Source: Novosphingobium sp. G106 (GTDB taxonomy: Bacteria; Pseudomonadota; Alphaproteobacteria; Sphingomonadales; Sphingomonadaceae). From it: a stretch of DNA of 64,000 nt. Below are positions 23,970 through 32,504 of this stretch, in pieces (position 1 is the first letter of the stretch; every line of letters begins with the position of its first letter). A program made the translations under genes and the position numbers. The DNA is taken from positions 19,639 through 83,638 of the forward strand of contig NZ_JAHOOZ010000005.1 in NCBI RefSeq assembly GCF_019075875.1, in the 5' to 3' direction. The notes beneath the pieces were generated by a model. That model did not search any database. It was not told the DNA's origin and saw only the letters and a list, made by a program, of their open reading frames with translations.

Positions 23970-25747
23970 ATGACCATCCAGACCATCCAACTGAACAAGC
24001 TGGCGCTTTCCGACCTCAACGTGCGGAAGGTGAAGCCCAAGGAAATCGAAGCCCTCGCAGCCGACATTCAGGCGCGGGGCGTGCTGCAAAACCTGATCGG
24101 CTATGATGAGGACGGCAAGATCAAGATTTGCGCTGGAGGGCGGCGCTACCGGGCCTTGAAGCTGTTGCAGAAGGCAAAGACCATCCCCGGCACTTTCGAG
24201 GTTCCCGTTGAAATCCGCAGCAAGGACGAGGCGCTGGAAATCTCTCTTGCCGAGAACGCGCAGCGTGAGGACATGCACCCCGCCGATGCCATCGCCGCCT
24301 ATCGGGCGATCATCGACAGCGGCAAAGACGTTGACGATGTTGCAGCATCGTTCGGCGTCTCCCCCCGCCTATGTCCGCCGCGTGTTGAAGCTGGCGGCGC
24401 TGCACCCGACCATTCTCAAAGCCTTCCAGAAAGACGAAATCGGCATGGGCGCGGCGCAGGCTTTCGCGCTGACAGACGATCAGGACCGCCAGCTTGAGGT
24501 TTTCAAGCGCACCGGCGACAACGCCCACCAAATCCGCGCCATGCTCACCCAGGAGAAGGTTGCCGATACCGACAAGCATTTTCGCATTGTAGGCGAGGAA
24601 GCCTATTGCGCCGCAGGCGGCACCTTCACCACCGATCTTTTCGGAGAACGTCGCTATTGCGATGATGCGGGCCTTGTCATGGACCTTGTGCAAGATCGGC
24701 TCGACGCCATCGCCAAGGCGGCGCGCGAAGATGGCTGGCGCGATGCAGAAGGGCAGCTCTACCGGCCTGATTCCTACTGGATGCGCGGCCATCTGGAACC
24801 CGCTGGCGAGCGCCATCCGACCGAGGAAGAAACCGCGCAGCTGGTCGAGATCGAGGCGGCAATCGCCAAGCGGGAAAGCGAGGTGGACGAGGACGAGCAC
24901 GACTATGACGACGAGTTGCGCGCCCTGACCCGCAAGCAGGACGCTATCGTATCGGCTTGCCGCGTCTTCACCGCCGAGCAGAAGGCCGAGCACTCGCTTA
25001 TCGTCTTCATCGGGCATGACGGTATCGAACAGGTTGCGTTCACGCGCAGCGCCAAGGGCACCGCCGCCGATGGCCCCAAGCCTCCCCGGCCCGACTACTC
25101 GCAGAAGGTCATGGATCAGCTGGGCGGCATCCGCACGATGGCGGTTCGGGAAGCCCTTGCCAGCGACCCGGAGCTGGCGCTGGACGTGCTCTTGACGGGC
25201 CTATTGGGGCAGGTTCGCGGCAACTCCTATTCGTGGCAACAAGCCGCCGAAATCACCGCCGAGAAGAACCGCTTCCATGTTGACGAGGCGATCATGGGCC
25301 ATTCCACGATTGCCGACATTGACGAAATCGCGGGGGCCGATCTTGCCCGCTTGGCCGAGACACCCACGCTGGACGACATGCGCCAGATGGACAGCGAAGC
25401 GAAATTGCGGCTGCTGGCCTACTGCGTGGCCTCGCAGATCACGAGCCTTTCGTTCCATAGCGACCGCGACCGCCAGCTGGCGCAGATCGTCGGGGCCGCG
25501 CAGATCGACATGGCCGACAAGTGGGAACCCAATCAGGTATTCTATGACCAGCTTAGCAAGGCCACGCTCTTGAAGCTGCTGGCCGAAGGTTGCGGCAACG
25601 ACGCCGCAGAGAATTGCCAGACCATGAAGCGCTCTGATCTTGCCGTGACGGTCAACGAGCGCCTTGCGGGGCGGCGCATCCTGCCCCCCCGCCCTTCGAC
25701 CCTCTGCCTTGCCCGATGCCGCTGATAGCGAAAGCCAAGCGGCATGA
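23970..25747 (+). CDS. ParB/Srx-domain protein of the leader-driven group (two run-length breaks)
   Basis: The N-terminal ~130 residues are a ParB-type domain (LNVRKVKPKEIEALAADIQARGVLQNL, ICAGGRRYRALKLL, EISLAENAQREDMHPADAIAAYRAI) continuing into an HTH (VSPAYVRRVLKLAALHP), then a long alpha-helical region with an acidic patch (about residue 310). A C run near 24361 and another near 25684 are each one too long. Corrected, the protein has about 591 residues and ends LPDAADSESQAA. Similar large ParB-domain proteins (YubM type) occupy leading regions of F- and IncI-type plasmids. It is distinct from the partition parB at 2804 and has no parA partner. Confidence 0.8.
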
Positions 25748-25753
25748 CGGCAT

Positions 25754-25782
25754 GGGGAGCGCGCTTCACTCCCGCGCTCCCC
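25754..25782. other. Strong hairpin after the ParB-domain gene
   Basis: GGGGAGCGCG and CGCGCTCCCC form a 10-bp stem just after the corrected stop. No T run follows, so it is a transcript end or stabilising structure rather than a standard terminator. Confidence 0.5.
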
Positions 25783-25797
25783 GCAAACTTGCAGGGC

Positions 25798-25813
25798 GGT
25801 GGCAGCTGCCACC
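25798..25813. promoter_or_regulatory. Backbone palindrome site 8
   Basis: A perfect GGTGGCAGCTGCCACC between the ParB-domain gene and leader B, with GC flanks extending the dyad. Confidence 0.75.
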
Positions 25814-25861
25814 GCACCCATTTTACAGAACGCAGCCGGTAAAATCGGCCGCGTATAATGA

Positions 25862-26128
25862 GCGGCCAGGGCCGCGCGTTGCCGGTGGTGGCAGCTGCCA
25901 CCGGGGGAACACCAAGGGCACCCGCCCTTTCGTTCCCGAAGCATAATCGACAGGACCGGGTTGCACGCCAAGTTCGGCCAGTTCCGGCGCGCGCGAGCGC
26001 CGGAGCCTCCCTAGCCGTGCCGCCCGCACCACTCCCATCGATTTTGCTTCCCCCCTCCCCATCCCGCGCTTCGCCAGCGGGTCAGAGCCGCAGGCCGCAG
26101 GCAGCGGCTTCGCCTAAAGGAGTGAAAA
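25862..26128 (+). repeat. Repeated leader B (upstream of ardC-like gene)
   Basis: Second copy of the leader, with the palindrome at 25887-25902. It differs from leader A by scattered substitutions around the GTTGCACGCC and GCGCGCGAGCGCCGG segments. The last ~90 bp up to the ribosome-binding site are essentially identical. Confidence 0.85.
25887..25902. promoter_or_regulatory. Backbone palindrome site 9, in leader B
   Basis: A perfect GGTGGCAGCTGCCACC at the same relative position as in leader A. Confidence 0.75.
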
Positions 26129-27001
26129 ATGGCTAAGGAAACGAACCGGATCGACATTTATCAGGCCGTCACCGACGACATTCTTGCGATGCTGGAAGCG
26201 GGCACCAAGCCGTGGGTGAAGCCGTGGAGCGGTGGGCCGACCATTCCGCTCCGGCACAATGGGGTCGCCTATCGTGGGATCAACGTCCTCAGCCTTTGGG
26301 CCAGCGCTATGCGTCAGGGCTTCGCCTCGCCCTATTGGCTGACCTTCAAACAGGCGTTGGAGCTGGGCGGCAATGTCAGGAAGGGCAGCAAGGGAACCAC
26401 CATTGTCTATGCCAACAAGCTTGTCGTGAAAGACTCCGAGACGGACAACGAGCGCGCCATTCCGTTCTTGAAACGATACACGGTTTTCAATGCCGATCAG
26501 GTCGAAGGACTGGACGGCAAATATCCCGCGCCCGCCCCGATCATCACCAATCCCGAAACCCGCGACGTTGAGCTTGAAGTGATGTTCTCTCGCATCGACG
26601 CAACCGTTCGCATCGGCGGATCGCAAGCCTATTACCACACCCGCGACGACTATATCCAAATGCCCGCTTTTGAAGCGTTCCATTCCGCCGACGACTACTA
26701 TGCCACGCTTGCGCATGAGGCCGTGCATCATGCAGGGCATGAAAGCCGCCTCAACCGAAAAACCCTGATTTCAACGAGCCGCGCCGACTATGCGAGGGAC
26801 GAACTCGTGGCCGAGCTGGGCGCATCCTTCATCGGCGCGATTGTCGGTTTCAAGGTCGAGGAACGCGAAGACCATGCCGCGTATATCGAGCACTGGTTGA
26901 CCGCGCTCCGCAACGACAAGCGCGCCATTTTTGAGGCAGCCCGCGAGGCGCAGAACGCCGCCGACTACCTGTTGGCGATGATGACCGACCAAGCGGATTG
27001 A
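26129..27001 (+). CDS. ardC: ArdC-like antirestriction protein (ssDNA-binding domain plus zincin metallopeptidase)
   Basis: The 290-residue protein has an N-terminal ArdC domain (IYQAVTDDILAMLEAGTKPWVKPW, YRGINVLSLW, YWLTFKQALELGGNVRKGSKGT) and a C-terminal MPTase-PolyVal zincin with HEAVHHAGHESR, the HExxH-like zinc site, and a downstream ELVAELGASFIG glutamate motif. Family members bind single-stranded DNA and protect incoming plasmid DNA from restriction. The start follows AAAGGAGTGA at the end of leader B. A strong terminator hairpin lies 24 bp downstream. Confidence 0.92.
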   Translation: MAKETNRIDIYQAVTDDILAMLEAGTKPWVKPWSGGPTIPLRHNGVAYRGINVLSLWASAMRQGFASPYWLTFKQALELGGNVRKGSKGTTIVYANKLVVKDSETDNERAIPFLKRYTVFNADQVEGLDGKYPAPAPIITNPETRDVELEVMFSRIDATVRIGGSQAYYHTRDDYIQMPAFEAFHSADDYYATLAHEAVHHAGHESRLNRKTLISTSRADYARDELVAELGASFIGAIVGFKVEEREDHAAYIEHWLTALRNDKRAIFEAAREAQNAADYLLAMMTDQAD

Positions 27002-27024
27002 ATGCCCCGCCCCGCAAAATGCAC

Positions 27025-27050
27025 GAGACGCCGCGCTTGCGCGGCGTCTC
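27025..27050 (+). terminator. Terminator after ardC
   Basis: A perfect 11-bp stem GAGACGCCGCG/CGCGGCGTCTC with loop CTTG, followed by ATTT. Confidence 0.8.
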
Positions 27051-27149
27051 ATTTCAGGAAAGTGAAATATGGGGGGCTACTCAATGTGGTTTATATACAA
27101 ATCCCGACATGTTAACTATGGGCGGGAGCAGGTCGTTTTTAGGTGCAAA

Positions 27150-27410
27150 ATGGAAAATATCATCGACACCTACAGGAATCGCATCAAGGCGATGGGGTAT
27201 GAGCCGCGTCGGCAGGAAGACATTCCTGACGTGATGGCAGCTTATTGCGAAGCAATCGCAAATTGCAAGATTGAAGGACTTGAATTGGTTTCGGATGACC
27301 ACTCTTTTTGTTTGCTGTTGGTCGAAACCCAAATTCCCGTCGATGTGGCGATTGGTCTGGCGCAGGACTACAACCGTGATGTTCTGTCCCGCCAGAAACT
27401 TGCTGCATGA
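27150..27410 (+). CDS. VbhA-like antitoxin of the Fic protein
   Basis: The 86-residue protein from ATG 27150 (alternative ATG 27069 behind AGGAAAG gives 113 residues) sits directly upstream of the fic gene, with 3 bp between its stop and the GTG start. The segment AIANCKIEGLEL resembles the inhibitory helix motif (S/T)xxxE(G/N) of VbhA-type antitoxins, with asparagine in place of Ser/Thr. Such a helix plugs the Fic ATP site. The following region (PVDVAIGLAQDYNRDV) fits the short helical end of the family. Lower GC content than neighbours suggests the pair was acquired. The identification rests mainly on the motif and the gene pairing. Confidence 0.7.
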   Translation: MENIIDTYRNRIKAMGYEPRRQEDIPDVMAAYCEAIANCKIEGLELVSDDHSFCLLLVETQIPVDVAIGLAQDYNRDVLSRQKLAA

Positions 27411-27413
27411 TTG

Positions 27414-28694
27414 GTGAGCGACCCTTACACCTGGCGTAACAGCGACGTTCTTCGGAACAAGCTGGGAATCCGCGACGATAATATTCTCAAGGAGCGAGAA
27501 GCTTTCTTCTCGGTTGTCCGGCATGGCGAGCTGATTGTGCAGCGCGCCATGCCGGCGACGAATGCGCGCGAGTATCGCGAACTGCACAATCATCTGTTTC
27601 AGGATGTATATGATTGGGCGGGGCGCTTTCGGACTGTGGACATAAGCAAACCCGGCAGCACTTTTGCGCGAGCGCACTTCATTGCCCGCAGCATGGAGCA
27701 CGAATTTAAGCAGCTGCCCGACCTCCAAACCCTCAAGTCGATGGATCGTGATCGCTTTGCCGATACCATGGGACGGCATATCTCCGAATTAAATGCCGTT
27801 CATCCGTTCCGTGAGGGCAATGGTCGTACCATGCGGCTGCACTTGCAGCTACATTCCCTTGCGGCCGAAAAATTCGTCTCGATCCAGGCAATGGGGCCGA
27901 AGGACTGGATGGAGGCGAGCCGCGATAGCTTCCATACCGGAAATCACGCCTCCCTCGCCAAAGTTATCCGTGATGCCATGCCCCTCGAACAGAGCCGCGT
28001 CGAGCCAGCGCGCGGGCCAGCGGGCATCGCGTTTCCGCCCTCGATGGAATCTCTCATGCCAGCTGGCGAACGGCGCGCTATGAGCATCGAGCAAGCCAAG
28101 GATCAGATCAGCCGTTACTTACCTACTGCGCAAACCGTTGCGTCGCGGCAGTATGAGCAGCTTAACCGGATCGCGGAAACGTCCGCTGACATGCGCCAGC
28201 TAGCCGCCCGTTCTGCGCAGGAACTCGCCTTTTTCCGTGATCCCAAAGGGCCGATGCACCACCTTCAACTGATCGAACAGCGCCGCTATCATCAAATCGA
28301 AGTCAGTTGGTCCGAGGGCATGGACCCGCTGCAACGAGTCCGCGCCATCAGCGCGGGCACTGCTGATTTCCTTTCGAAAATGACCGACCGCGACATTCAG
28401 GCCGCCGATCGCGTGCTACGTCTGCAAGTCATGCCTCCCGGCGTCAGTCAGGTTGATCTACGCCTTGCCGCGCAATTCGAGAAAAACTCGCCTGAGCAGA
28501 ACCGGGCCGATGCCAGGTTCGCGCAATTCCAGCTGGCCATTGATAAGCGCGTCGCCACAGCTACCGAGCGCGGCGCATCGAAGGAACAGCTGGCGCAGAT
28601 CGTCGAAAGCGCAAAGGTGCATGTCGCCGCAACATTGCGCGAAGGCAAATCACCGACACAGGCGGCCGAGAAATCAAAGGACCGCGAGCGCTGA
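27414..28694 (+). CDS. Fic-domain protein (VbhT-like toxin candidate)
   Basis: The 426-residue protein has an N-terminal Fic domain: DPYTWRNSDVLRNKLGIRD, then FQDVYDWAGRFRTVDISK, the target flap region and the catalytic motif HPFREGNGRTMR, with all consensus residues of HxFx(D/E)GNGRxxR present. It should transfer AMP to a target protein unless inhibited by the antitoxin. A further ~220-residue helical C-terminal region ends in a basic tail (EKSKDRER). In Bartonella VbhT and related interbacterial toxins the Fic domain is followed by a BID domain that directs transfer through VirB/VirD4. I cannot confirm a BID fold by eye. Confidence 0.88.
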   Translation: MSDPYTWRNSDVLRNKLGIRDDNILKEREAFFSVVRHGELIVQRAMPATNAREYRELHNHLFQDVYDWAGRFRTVDISKPGSTFARAHFIARSMEHEFKQLPDLQTLKSMDRDRFADTMGRHISELNAVHPFREGNGRTMRLHLQLHSLAAEKFVSIQAMGPKDWMEASRDSFHTGNHASLAKVIRDAMPLEQSRVEPARGPAGIAFPPSMESLMPAGERRAMSIEQAKDQISRYLPTAQTVASRQYEQLNRIAETSADMRQLAARSAQELAFFRDPKGPMHHLQLIEQRRYHQIEVSWSEGMDPLQRVRAISAGTADFLSKMTDRDIQAADRVLRLQVMPPGVSQVDLRLAAQFEKNSPEQNRADARFAQFQLAIDKRVATATERGASKEQLAQIVESAKVHVAATLREGKSPTQAAEKSKDRER

Positions 28695-28700
28695 AAATGA

Positions 28701-28738
28701 GCGGCCAGGGCCGCGCGCCTAGTAGTCTGTCAGCTGCC
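28701..28738. repeat. Partial duplicate of the leader start with a decayed palindrome
   Basis: GCGGCCAGGGCCGCGCG here matches the start of leader B, followed by CAGCTGCCAC, a half of the backbone palindrome. It looks like a leftover from duplication of the leader immediately before leader C. Confidence 0.55.
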
Positions 28739-28750
28739 ACATAGGATCGA

Positions 28751-29023
28751 GCGGCCCAGGGCCGCGCCCCGTCAGTGGTGGCAGTTGCCACCGGGGGGAA
28801 CACCAAGGGCACCCGCCCTTTCGTTCCCGAAGCATAATCGACAGGACCGGGTTGCTCGACAAGTTCGGCCAGTTCCGGCGCGCTCGCGCGCGCCGGGGCC
28901 TCCCTAGACGCGCCGCCCGCACCACTCCCATCGATTTTGCTTCCCCCCTCCCCATCCCGCGCTTCGCCAGCGGGTCAGAGCCGCAGGCCGCAGGCAGCGG
29001 CTTCGCCTAAAGGAGTGAGGAAA
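28751..29023 (+). repeat. Repeated leader C (upstream of the DUF3768 gene)
   Basis: Third copy of the leader. It carries the GTTG variant of the palindrome (28777-28792) and ends AAAGGAGTGAGGAAAATG, three bases longer before the start than in A and B. The rest is nearly identical. Confidence 0.85.
28777..28792. promoter_or_regulatory. Backbone palindrome site 10, in leader C
   Basis: GGTGGCAGTTGCCACC, the same variant as at 3883-3898. It is the last site before the accessory region. Confidence 0.72.
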
Positions 29024-29162
29024 ATGGAAGCGACAACTGACCAGATCGCCACCATCGCGGCGCTGAACGACATTGCGCGGCGAACGATGGGTGTGACTTG
29101 TCGCACCGTGATTACGCAAGGCATCGCGGCGCTGGACGAGAACACGCAGTCCGACATTCTCA

Positions 29163-29170
29163 AGATGATC
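29163..29170. repeat. IS66 target-site duplication, left
   Basis: AGATGATC, identical to 32278-32285 on the other side of the element. Confidence 0.93.
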
Positions 29171-29204
29171 GTAAGCGCCGACGGAAGGCGGCGTTGACGT
29201 AGGG

Positions 29205-29798
29205 CTATTTGGGTTTCCGCGGACGCGGCGCCCATTTCTTGGCGAGTGCCGCGAAGCGAGCGTGGATCACCGCGATGTTCGGCTGAGCGTGACTGTCATG
29301 GTCATCGCCAAGGGCTTCCAACGCCTCCTCGTGGTATTCATGCGCCGGATCGGTGAGCGCCTCCAGCTTTTCGGCATACCCCCACGGACCACCCGAGTCT
29401 TCCGGCGGTCGCATCCCGGTAGCTTCCAGCAGGCGGGGATAGCTTCCTTGTGGATCAGCCGGGGCGATACCCTGGATTTTGACGCTGTGCTCCCATCCAT
29501 CGCCGAAGTCGTAGAGGTAGTGGAAGGTCTTGCCGCGCATTCCCTCCAACGCCTCAGCGAGGGTCGTCTTTCGAGCATCAAGCGGGCCACCAAAGCCGTA
29601 GGACGGATCAGGGATGCCGAAGCCCGTGCGCCCGAAGGTCAGCTCCCACAGATGGCTATCCGTCCATCCCAACGCTTCCTGGAAGGTAGTATGCAAACGA
29701 TCGAGCCGGATGCCGAGCGGCACTTCGATCGTGCGGCTCACGGCCGGTGTCACGTCATCCATATTGATCGTCAAGCGCACGACGAAGGCGTTGCTCAA
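29205..29798 (-). CDS. pRiA4b ORF-3 family protein, IS66 passenger
   Basis: The 197-residue protein starts at a TTG inside the tnpC stop (GCTTGAGC), so its translation depends on tnpC. It has the family pattern: [35 protein letters not shown] and [17 protein letters not shown], ending in a basic RPRKPK. The function of this family is unknown. It lies inside the IS terminal repeats and so moves with the element. Confidence 0.88.
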   Translation of the reverse strand: MSNAFVVRLTINMDDVTPAVSRTIEVPLGIRLDRLHTTFQEALGWTDSHLWELTFGRTGFGIPDPSYGFGGPLDARKTTLAEALEGMRGKTFHYLYDFGDGWEHSVKIQGIAPADPQGSYPRLLEATGMRPPEDSGGPWGYAEKLEALTDPAHEYHEEALEALGDDHDSHAQPNIAVIHARFAALAKKWAPRPRKPK

Positions 29799-31384
29799 GC
29801 AGCTTGCTCCAGGTTCTGGATCGCTCTTGCGGCCTGCCAGTTCCACGGCAGGAGTTCGTCGATCCGGTTGATCGGATGGCTGCCGATACGCTCGATCACG
29901 TCGGTGAACCAGGCTTCGGGCTCCACGCCGTTCAGGCGGCATGTTTCGGCAAGCGAGTAAAACAGCGCCGAGGCATCTCCGCCTTTGGTGGACCCGACGA
30001 ACATCCAGTTGCGGCGCCCCAGAGCAACGCCGCGCAGGGCATTTTCGACCAGGTTGTTGCTGATCTCAAGCAGGCCATTTTCGCAATAGCGAACCATCGC
30101 CGCCCAGCGGTTGAGGGGATAGCGACATGCCTTCGCCAAGGCGCTATCCGAAGACAATCCCTGCATCTGGGCTTGCAGCCATGGCCGCAAGGCAGCCAGC
30201 TTCGGGAGGGCCAGTTGCTGGCGAACCCGGCGTCGCTCATCGGGCGGCGCTCCCTTGATATCCCGTTCGATCGCGAACAATTCGCTGATCCTCACGACCG
30301 CTTCAGCCGCTACCGGCGATGGGTTCTTTTCAAGTATATCGGTGAACTTGCGCCGCGCGTGCGCCCAGCAGCCCACCTCGATCACGCCGCGCGGTGCCTT
30401 CGTCTTGGGGTCATGATATAGCGCATTGTAGCCCGCATAGCCGTCCGCCTGAAGGTATCCGCGGTAACCGGCAAGGTGGGCCGCCGGATGCTTACCGCCG
30501 CGCCCGGTCGTGAAGCGGAACGCCACGGCAGGCGGGCTCATGTCCCCGCTTGAGCGGCTGTCGCGCAGATAGACCCAGAAGTAGGCGGTATGGCTACCGT
30601 CTTCGCCCTGAAGCAGGGTCACTGGGGTCTCGTCGCCGTGTATCTTTGGAGCTTCGAGGATGTGGGCGAGCAACCGTTCGCCGAGCGGTGCCATCAACCA
30701 GGCCAACTTACGGGACCAGCGGCCCATCACATCGCGATCGATCTCCACCCCTTGGCGGCGCAGGATCACCGACTGGCGATGCCAGGGCTGATGATCGACG
30801 AAGCGGCTGACGACGAGGTGCGCGAGTAATGCGCTGCTTGCCATCACCTTGGGCAACGGCAGATCGATGGCCGGCGCCTGGCGGATCGTTTCGCATGAGC
30901 GACAAGCGATGCGAGGGCGAACATGACGCAGGACACGGAAGCAGGCGGGCACGTAATCCAGCACTTCACTGACGTCTTCGCAGATGACGGTCTCTTTGCC
31001 ACCGCAGCCGCATGGCTCCGGAAGATGCTGCGTCGTCTGGCGCGGGATATGTGGTGGGATCGGCGCCCGAGTTCCGGCTTTGCGCGTCGGTTTCGCACCT
31101 GACGCCATAGTAGCGTCATCATTGGCCGGCGCCGGGGCATCGACATCCTCGAACATCAGGCGCAACTGCGCGATGTCCATTTTCTCGGAGCTGCGCCCGA
31201 ACTGGACGCGCAACAGCCGGGCAAGACGGTGCTCCAGCTTTTCGATCGTCAGGCCCTGAGCTTTGACGGTCTGCTTTGCTGCCCCCAGTTCGGCCCGCTC
31301 CAACTCCATGACCTCAGCTATCTCCCGCAGCATTTTCTGCAGGAGAACGGGGTCTGTCGGGAGGCGATCAAGGTCGAACCGCAT
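29795..31384 (-). CDS. tnpC: IS66 transposase TnpC
   Basis: The 529-residue protein has an N-terminal leucine-zipper-like segment ([24 protein letters not shown]), a zinc-binding region (PCGCGG...ACRSCETI) and the DDE domain of IS66 ([40 protein letters not shown]). It is full length and appears functional. Confidence 0.96.
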   Translation of the reverse strand: MRFDLDRLPTDPVLLQKMLREIAEVMELERAELGAAKQTVKAQGLTIEKLEHRLARLLRVQFGRSSEKMDIAQLRLMFEDVDAPAPANDDATMASGAKPTRKAGTRAPIPPHIPRQTTQHLPEPCGCGGKETVICEDVSEVLDYVPACFRVLRHVRPRIACRSCETIRQAPAIDLPLPKVMASSALLAHLVVSRFVDHQPWHRQSVILRRQGVEIDRDVMGRWSRKLAWLMAPLGERLLAHILEAPKIHGDETPVTLLQGEDGSHTAYFWVYLRDSRSSGDMSPPAVAFRFTTGRGGKHPAAHLAGYRGYLQADGYAGYNALYHDPKTKAPRGVIEVGCWAHARRKFTDILEKNPSPVAAEAVVRISELFAIERDIKGAPPDERRRVRQQLALPKLAALRPWLQAQMQGLSSDSALAKACRYPLNRWAAMVRYCENGLLEISNNLVENALRGVALGRRNWMFVGSTKGGDASALFYSLAETCRLNGVEPEAWFTDVIERIGSHPINRIDELLPWNWQAARAIQNLEQAA

Positions 31385-31452
31385 GCCCCGGACTATAGCG
31401 CAAGCGGCATTTCCCGCCTACATAAAACGGCAGTTTTCCGAGCTTTTATCGC

Positions 31453-31812
31453 TCATGCGAGGGTCGGCACGAGCACCTCGTCGTGAACAATCGCCTGCCG
31501 CCAATCCAGTCCCTCGATCAGCATCGCCAACTGCGCGGCCGAGAGCCGCGCTGCTCCCCCGTCCTGGGTTCTGGGCCATACGAACTTTCTGCGCTCGAGG
31601 CGTTTTGCATAAAGACAAAGTCCTGATCCGTCCCAGACCAAGGCCTTCAATCTATCGCCTCTTTTACCGCGGAACAGGAAAACGGCGCCAGAGAAAGGAT
31701 CGAGCTGGAGGATATTGCGCACCTGCGCGGACAGTCCATCAAAGCCCTTGCGCATGTCGCACGGCGCCAGCGACAGATAGATCTTCGCCGACGGCGGCAG
31801 CGTCAGGCTCAA
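31453..31812 (-). CDS. tnpB: IS66 accessory protein TnpB
   Basis: The 119-residue protein has the TnpB signature: KIYLSLAPCDMRKGFDGLSAQV, FLFRGKRGDRLKALVWDGSGLCLYAKRLE. It overlaps tnpA by 4 bp. TnpA and TnpB are required with TnpC for IS66 transposition. Confidence 0.95.
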   Translation of the reverse strand: MSLTLPPSAKIYLSLAPCDMRKGFDGLSAQVRNILQLDPFSGAVFLFRGKRGDRLKALVWDGSGLCLYAKRLERRKFVWPRTQDGGAARLSAAQLAMLIEGLDWRQAIVHDEVLVPTLA

Positions 31813-32171
31813 CGTTCAAGCTCCCCGATAACCTCGAGCGCCAATCTCAACGCTTCTTTGTCGACCAGCCCGTCGATCGACACGGTAAAGCCGCCGCTGC
31901 GCCGGATTTCGATCCGGCCGGGGTCGGATGGCGTGGTCAGCGGTTCGGCGGGCGTCAGTTCGACAGGCACGAACCCGGCCATCGCGCCGCGGAGCAATTG
32001 CTTGCGCCAGGTGTAGAGCTGACCGGTCCCGATCCCGTACCGACGCGCGACCACCGCCATGATGGCGCCCGGCTGCGTGGTCTCCTTCAGGATCGCCAGC
32101 TTCTCCTCGTCGCTCCAGTGCCGACGCCGCTCCACTCGTACGACCGCTCCGCCATCCCGGCGAGCACTCAT
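31809..32171 (-). CDS. tnpA: IS66 accessory protein TnpA
   Basis: The protein has about 120 residues from ATG 32171 (MSARRDGG); ATG 32216 is an alternative. It has an N-terminal HTH (RRHWSDEEKLAILKETTQPGAIMAVVARRYGIGTGQLYTWRKQ) of the transposase-8 type and a C-terminal beta segment GGFTVSIDGLVD. Confidence 0.92.
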   Translation of the reverse strand: MSARRDGGAVVRVERRRHWSDEEKLAILKETTQPGAIMAVVARRYGIGTGQLYTWRKQLLRGAMAGFVPVELTPAEPLTTPSDPGRIEIRRSGGFTVSIDGLVDKEALRLALEVIGELER

Positions 32172-32277
32172 ACGAGGCTCTTTTGACTGCTCGATATCCA
32201 CTCGCAAGGCCTCCATGTGCCCCGCGAAATTCACCCCTCTCTCGATCCACACAAGGCCGGGTTCCGTCGGCGCTTAC

Positions 32278-32285
32278 AGATGATC
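32278..32285. repeat. IS66 target-site duplication, right
   Basis: AGATGATC, second copy of the duplication at 29163-29170. Confidence 0.93.
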
Positions 32286-32504
32286 GAGGGCTTTGAGGAT
32301 TTCACACCCGACAACGACCCGCACGGCGAGCATGACGCCGGTTTCCTTTATCGTGATGTGATCGGCCAATGGCATACCCGCTGGACTGACGACAGCACGC
32401 GCCCAGCCCTCTCGGTCATGTGGAAGTTCGACTATTAGGCCCAGTCGGCCCGAAGCTGCGATTTTGGCCAGGTTGAAGAACGAACACTGAACGCTTGATT
32501 GATT

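Larger units (their letters stand above)
29171..32277 (-). mobile_element. IS66-family insertion sequence with a passenger gene (3,107 bp)
   Basis: Terminal inverted repeats GTAAGCGCCGACGGAA begin at 29171 and, inverted, at 32277. Perfect 8-bp direct repeats AGATGATC flank it, as usual for IS66. It contains tnpA, tnpB and tnpC in order on the minus strand plus a pRiA4b ORF-3-like gene within the same ends. Intact ends, intact genes and a perfect duplication indicate a recent insertion. Confidence 0.95.
29024..32438 (+). pseudogene. DUF3768 gene, split by an IS66 element and cut by a Tn3 remnant
   Basis: Codons 1-49 lie at 29024-29170 (ATTDQIATIAALNDIARRTM ending ILKMI). The frame continues at 32286 after the IS66 element with EGFEDFTPDNDPHGEHDAGF and ends VMWKFDY. 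Removing the element and one 8-bp duplication restores one frame with DUF3768 features (early ALND segment, NDPHGEHD motif). The stop falls exactly at the Tn3-family terminal repeat, so about 30 C-terminal residues usual for the family are also lost. It was the third gene behind a repeated leader. Function of the family is unknown. Confidence 0.85.
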
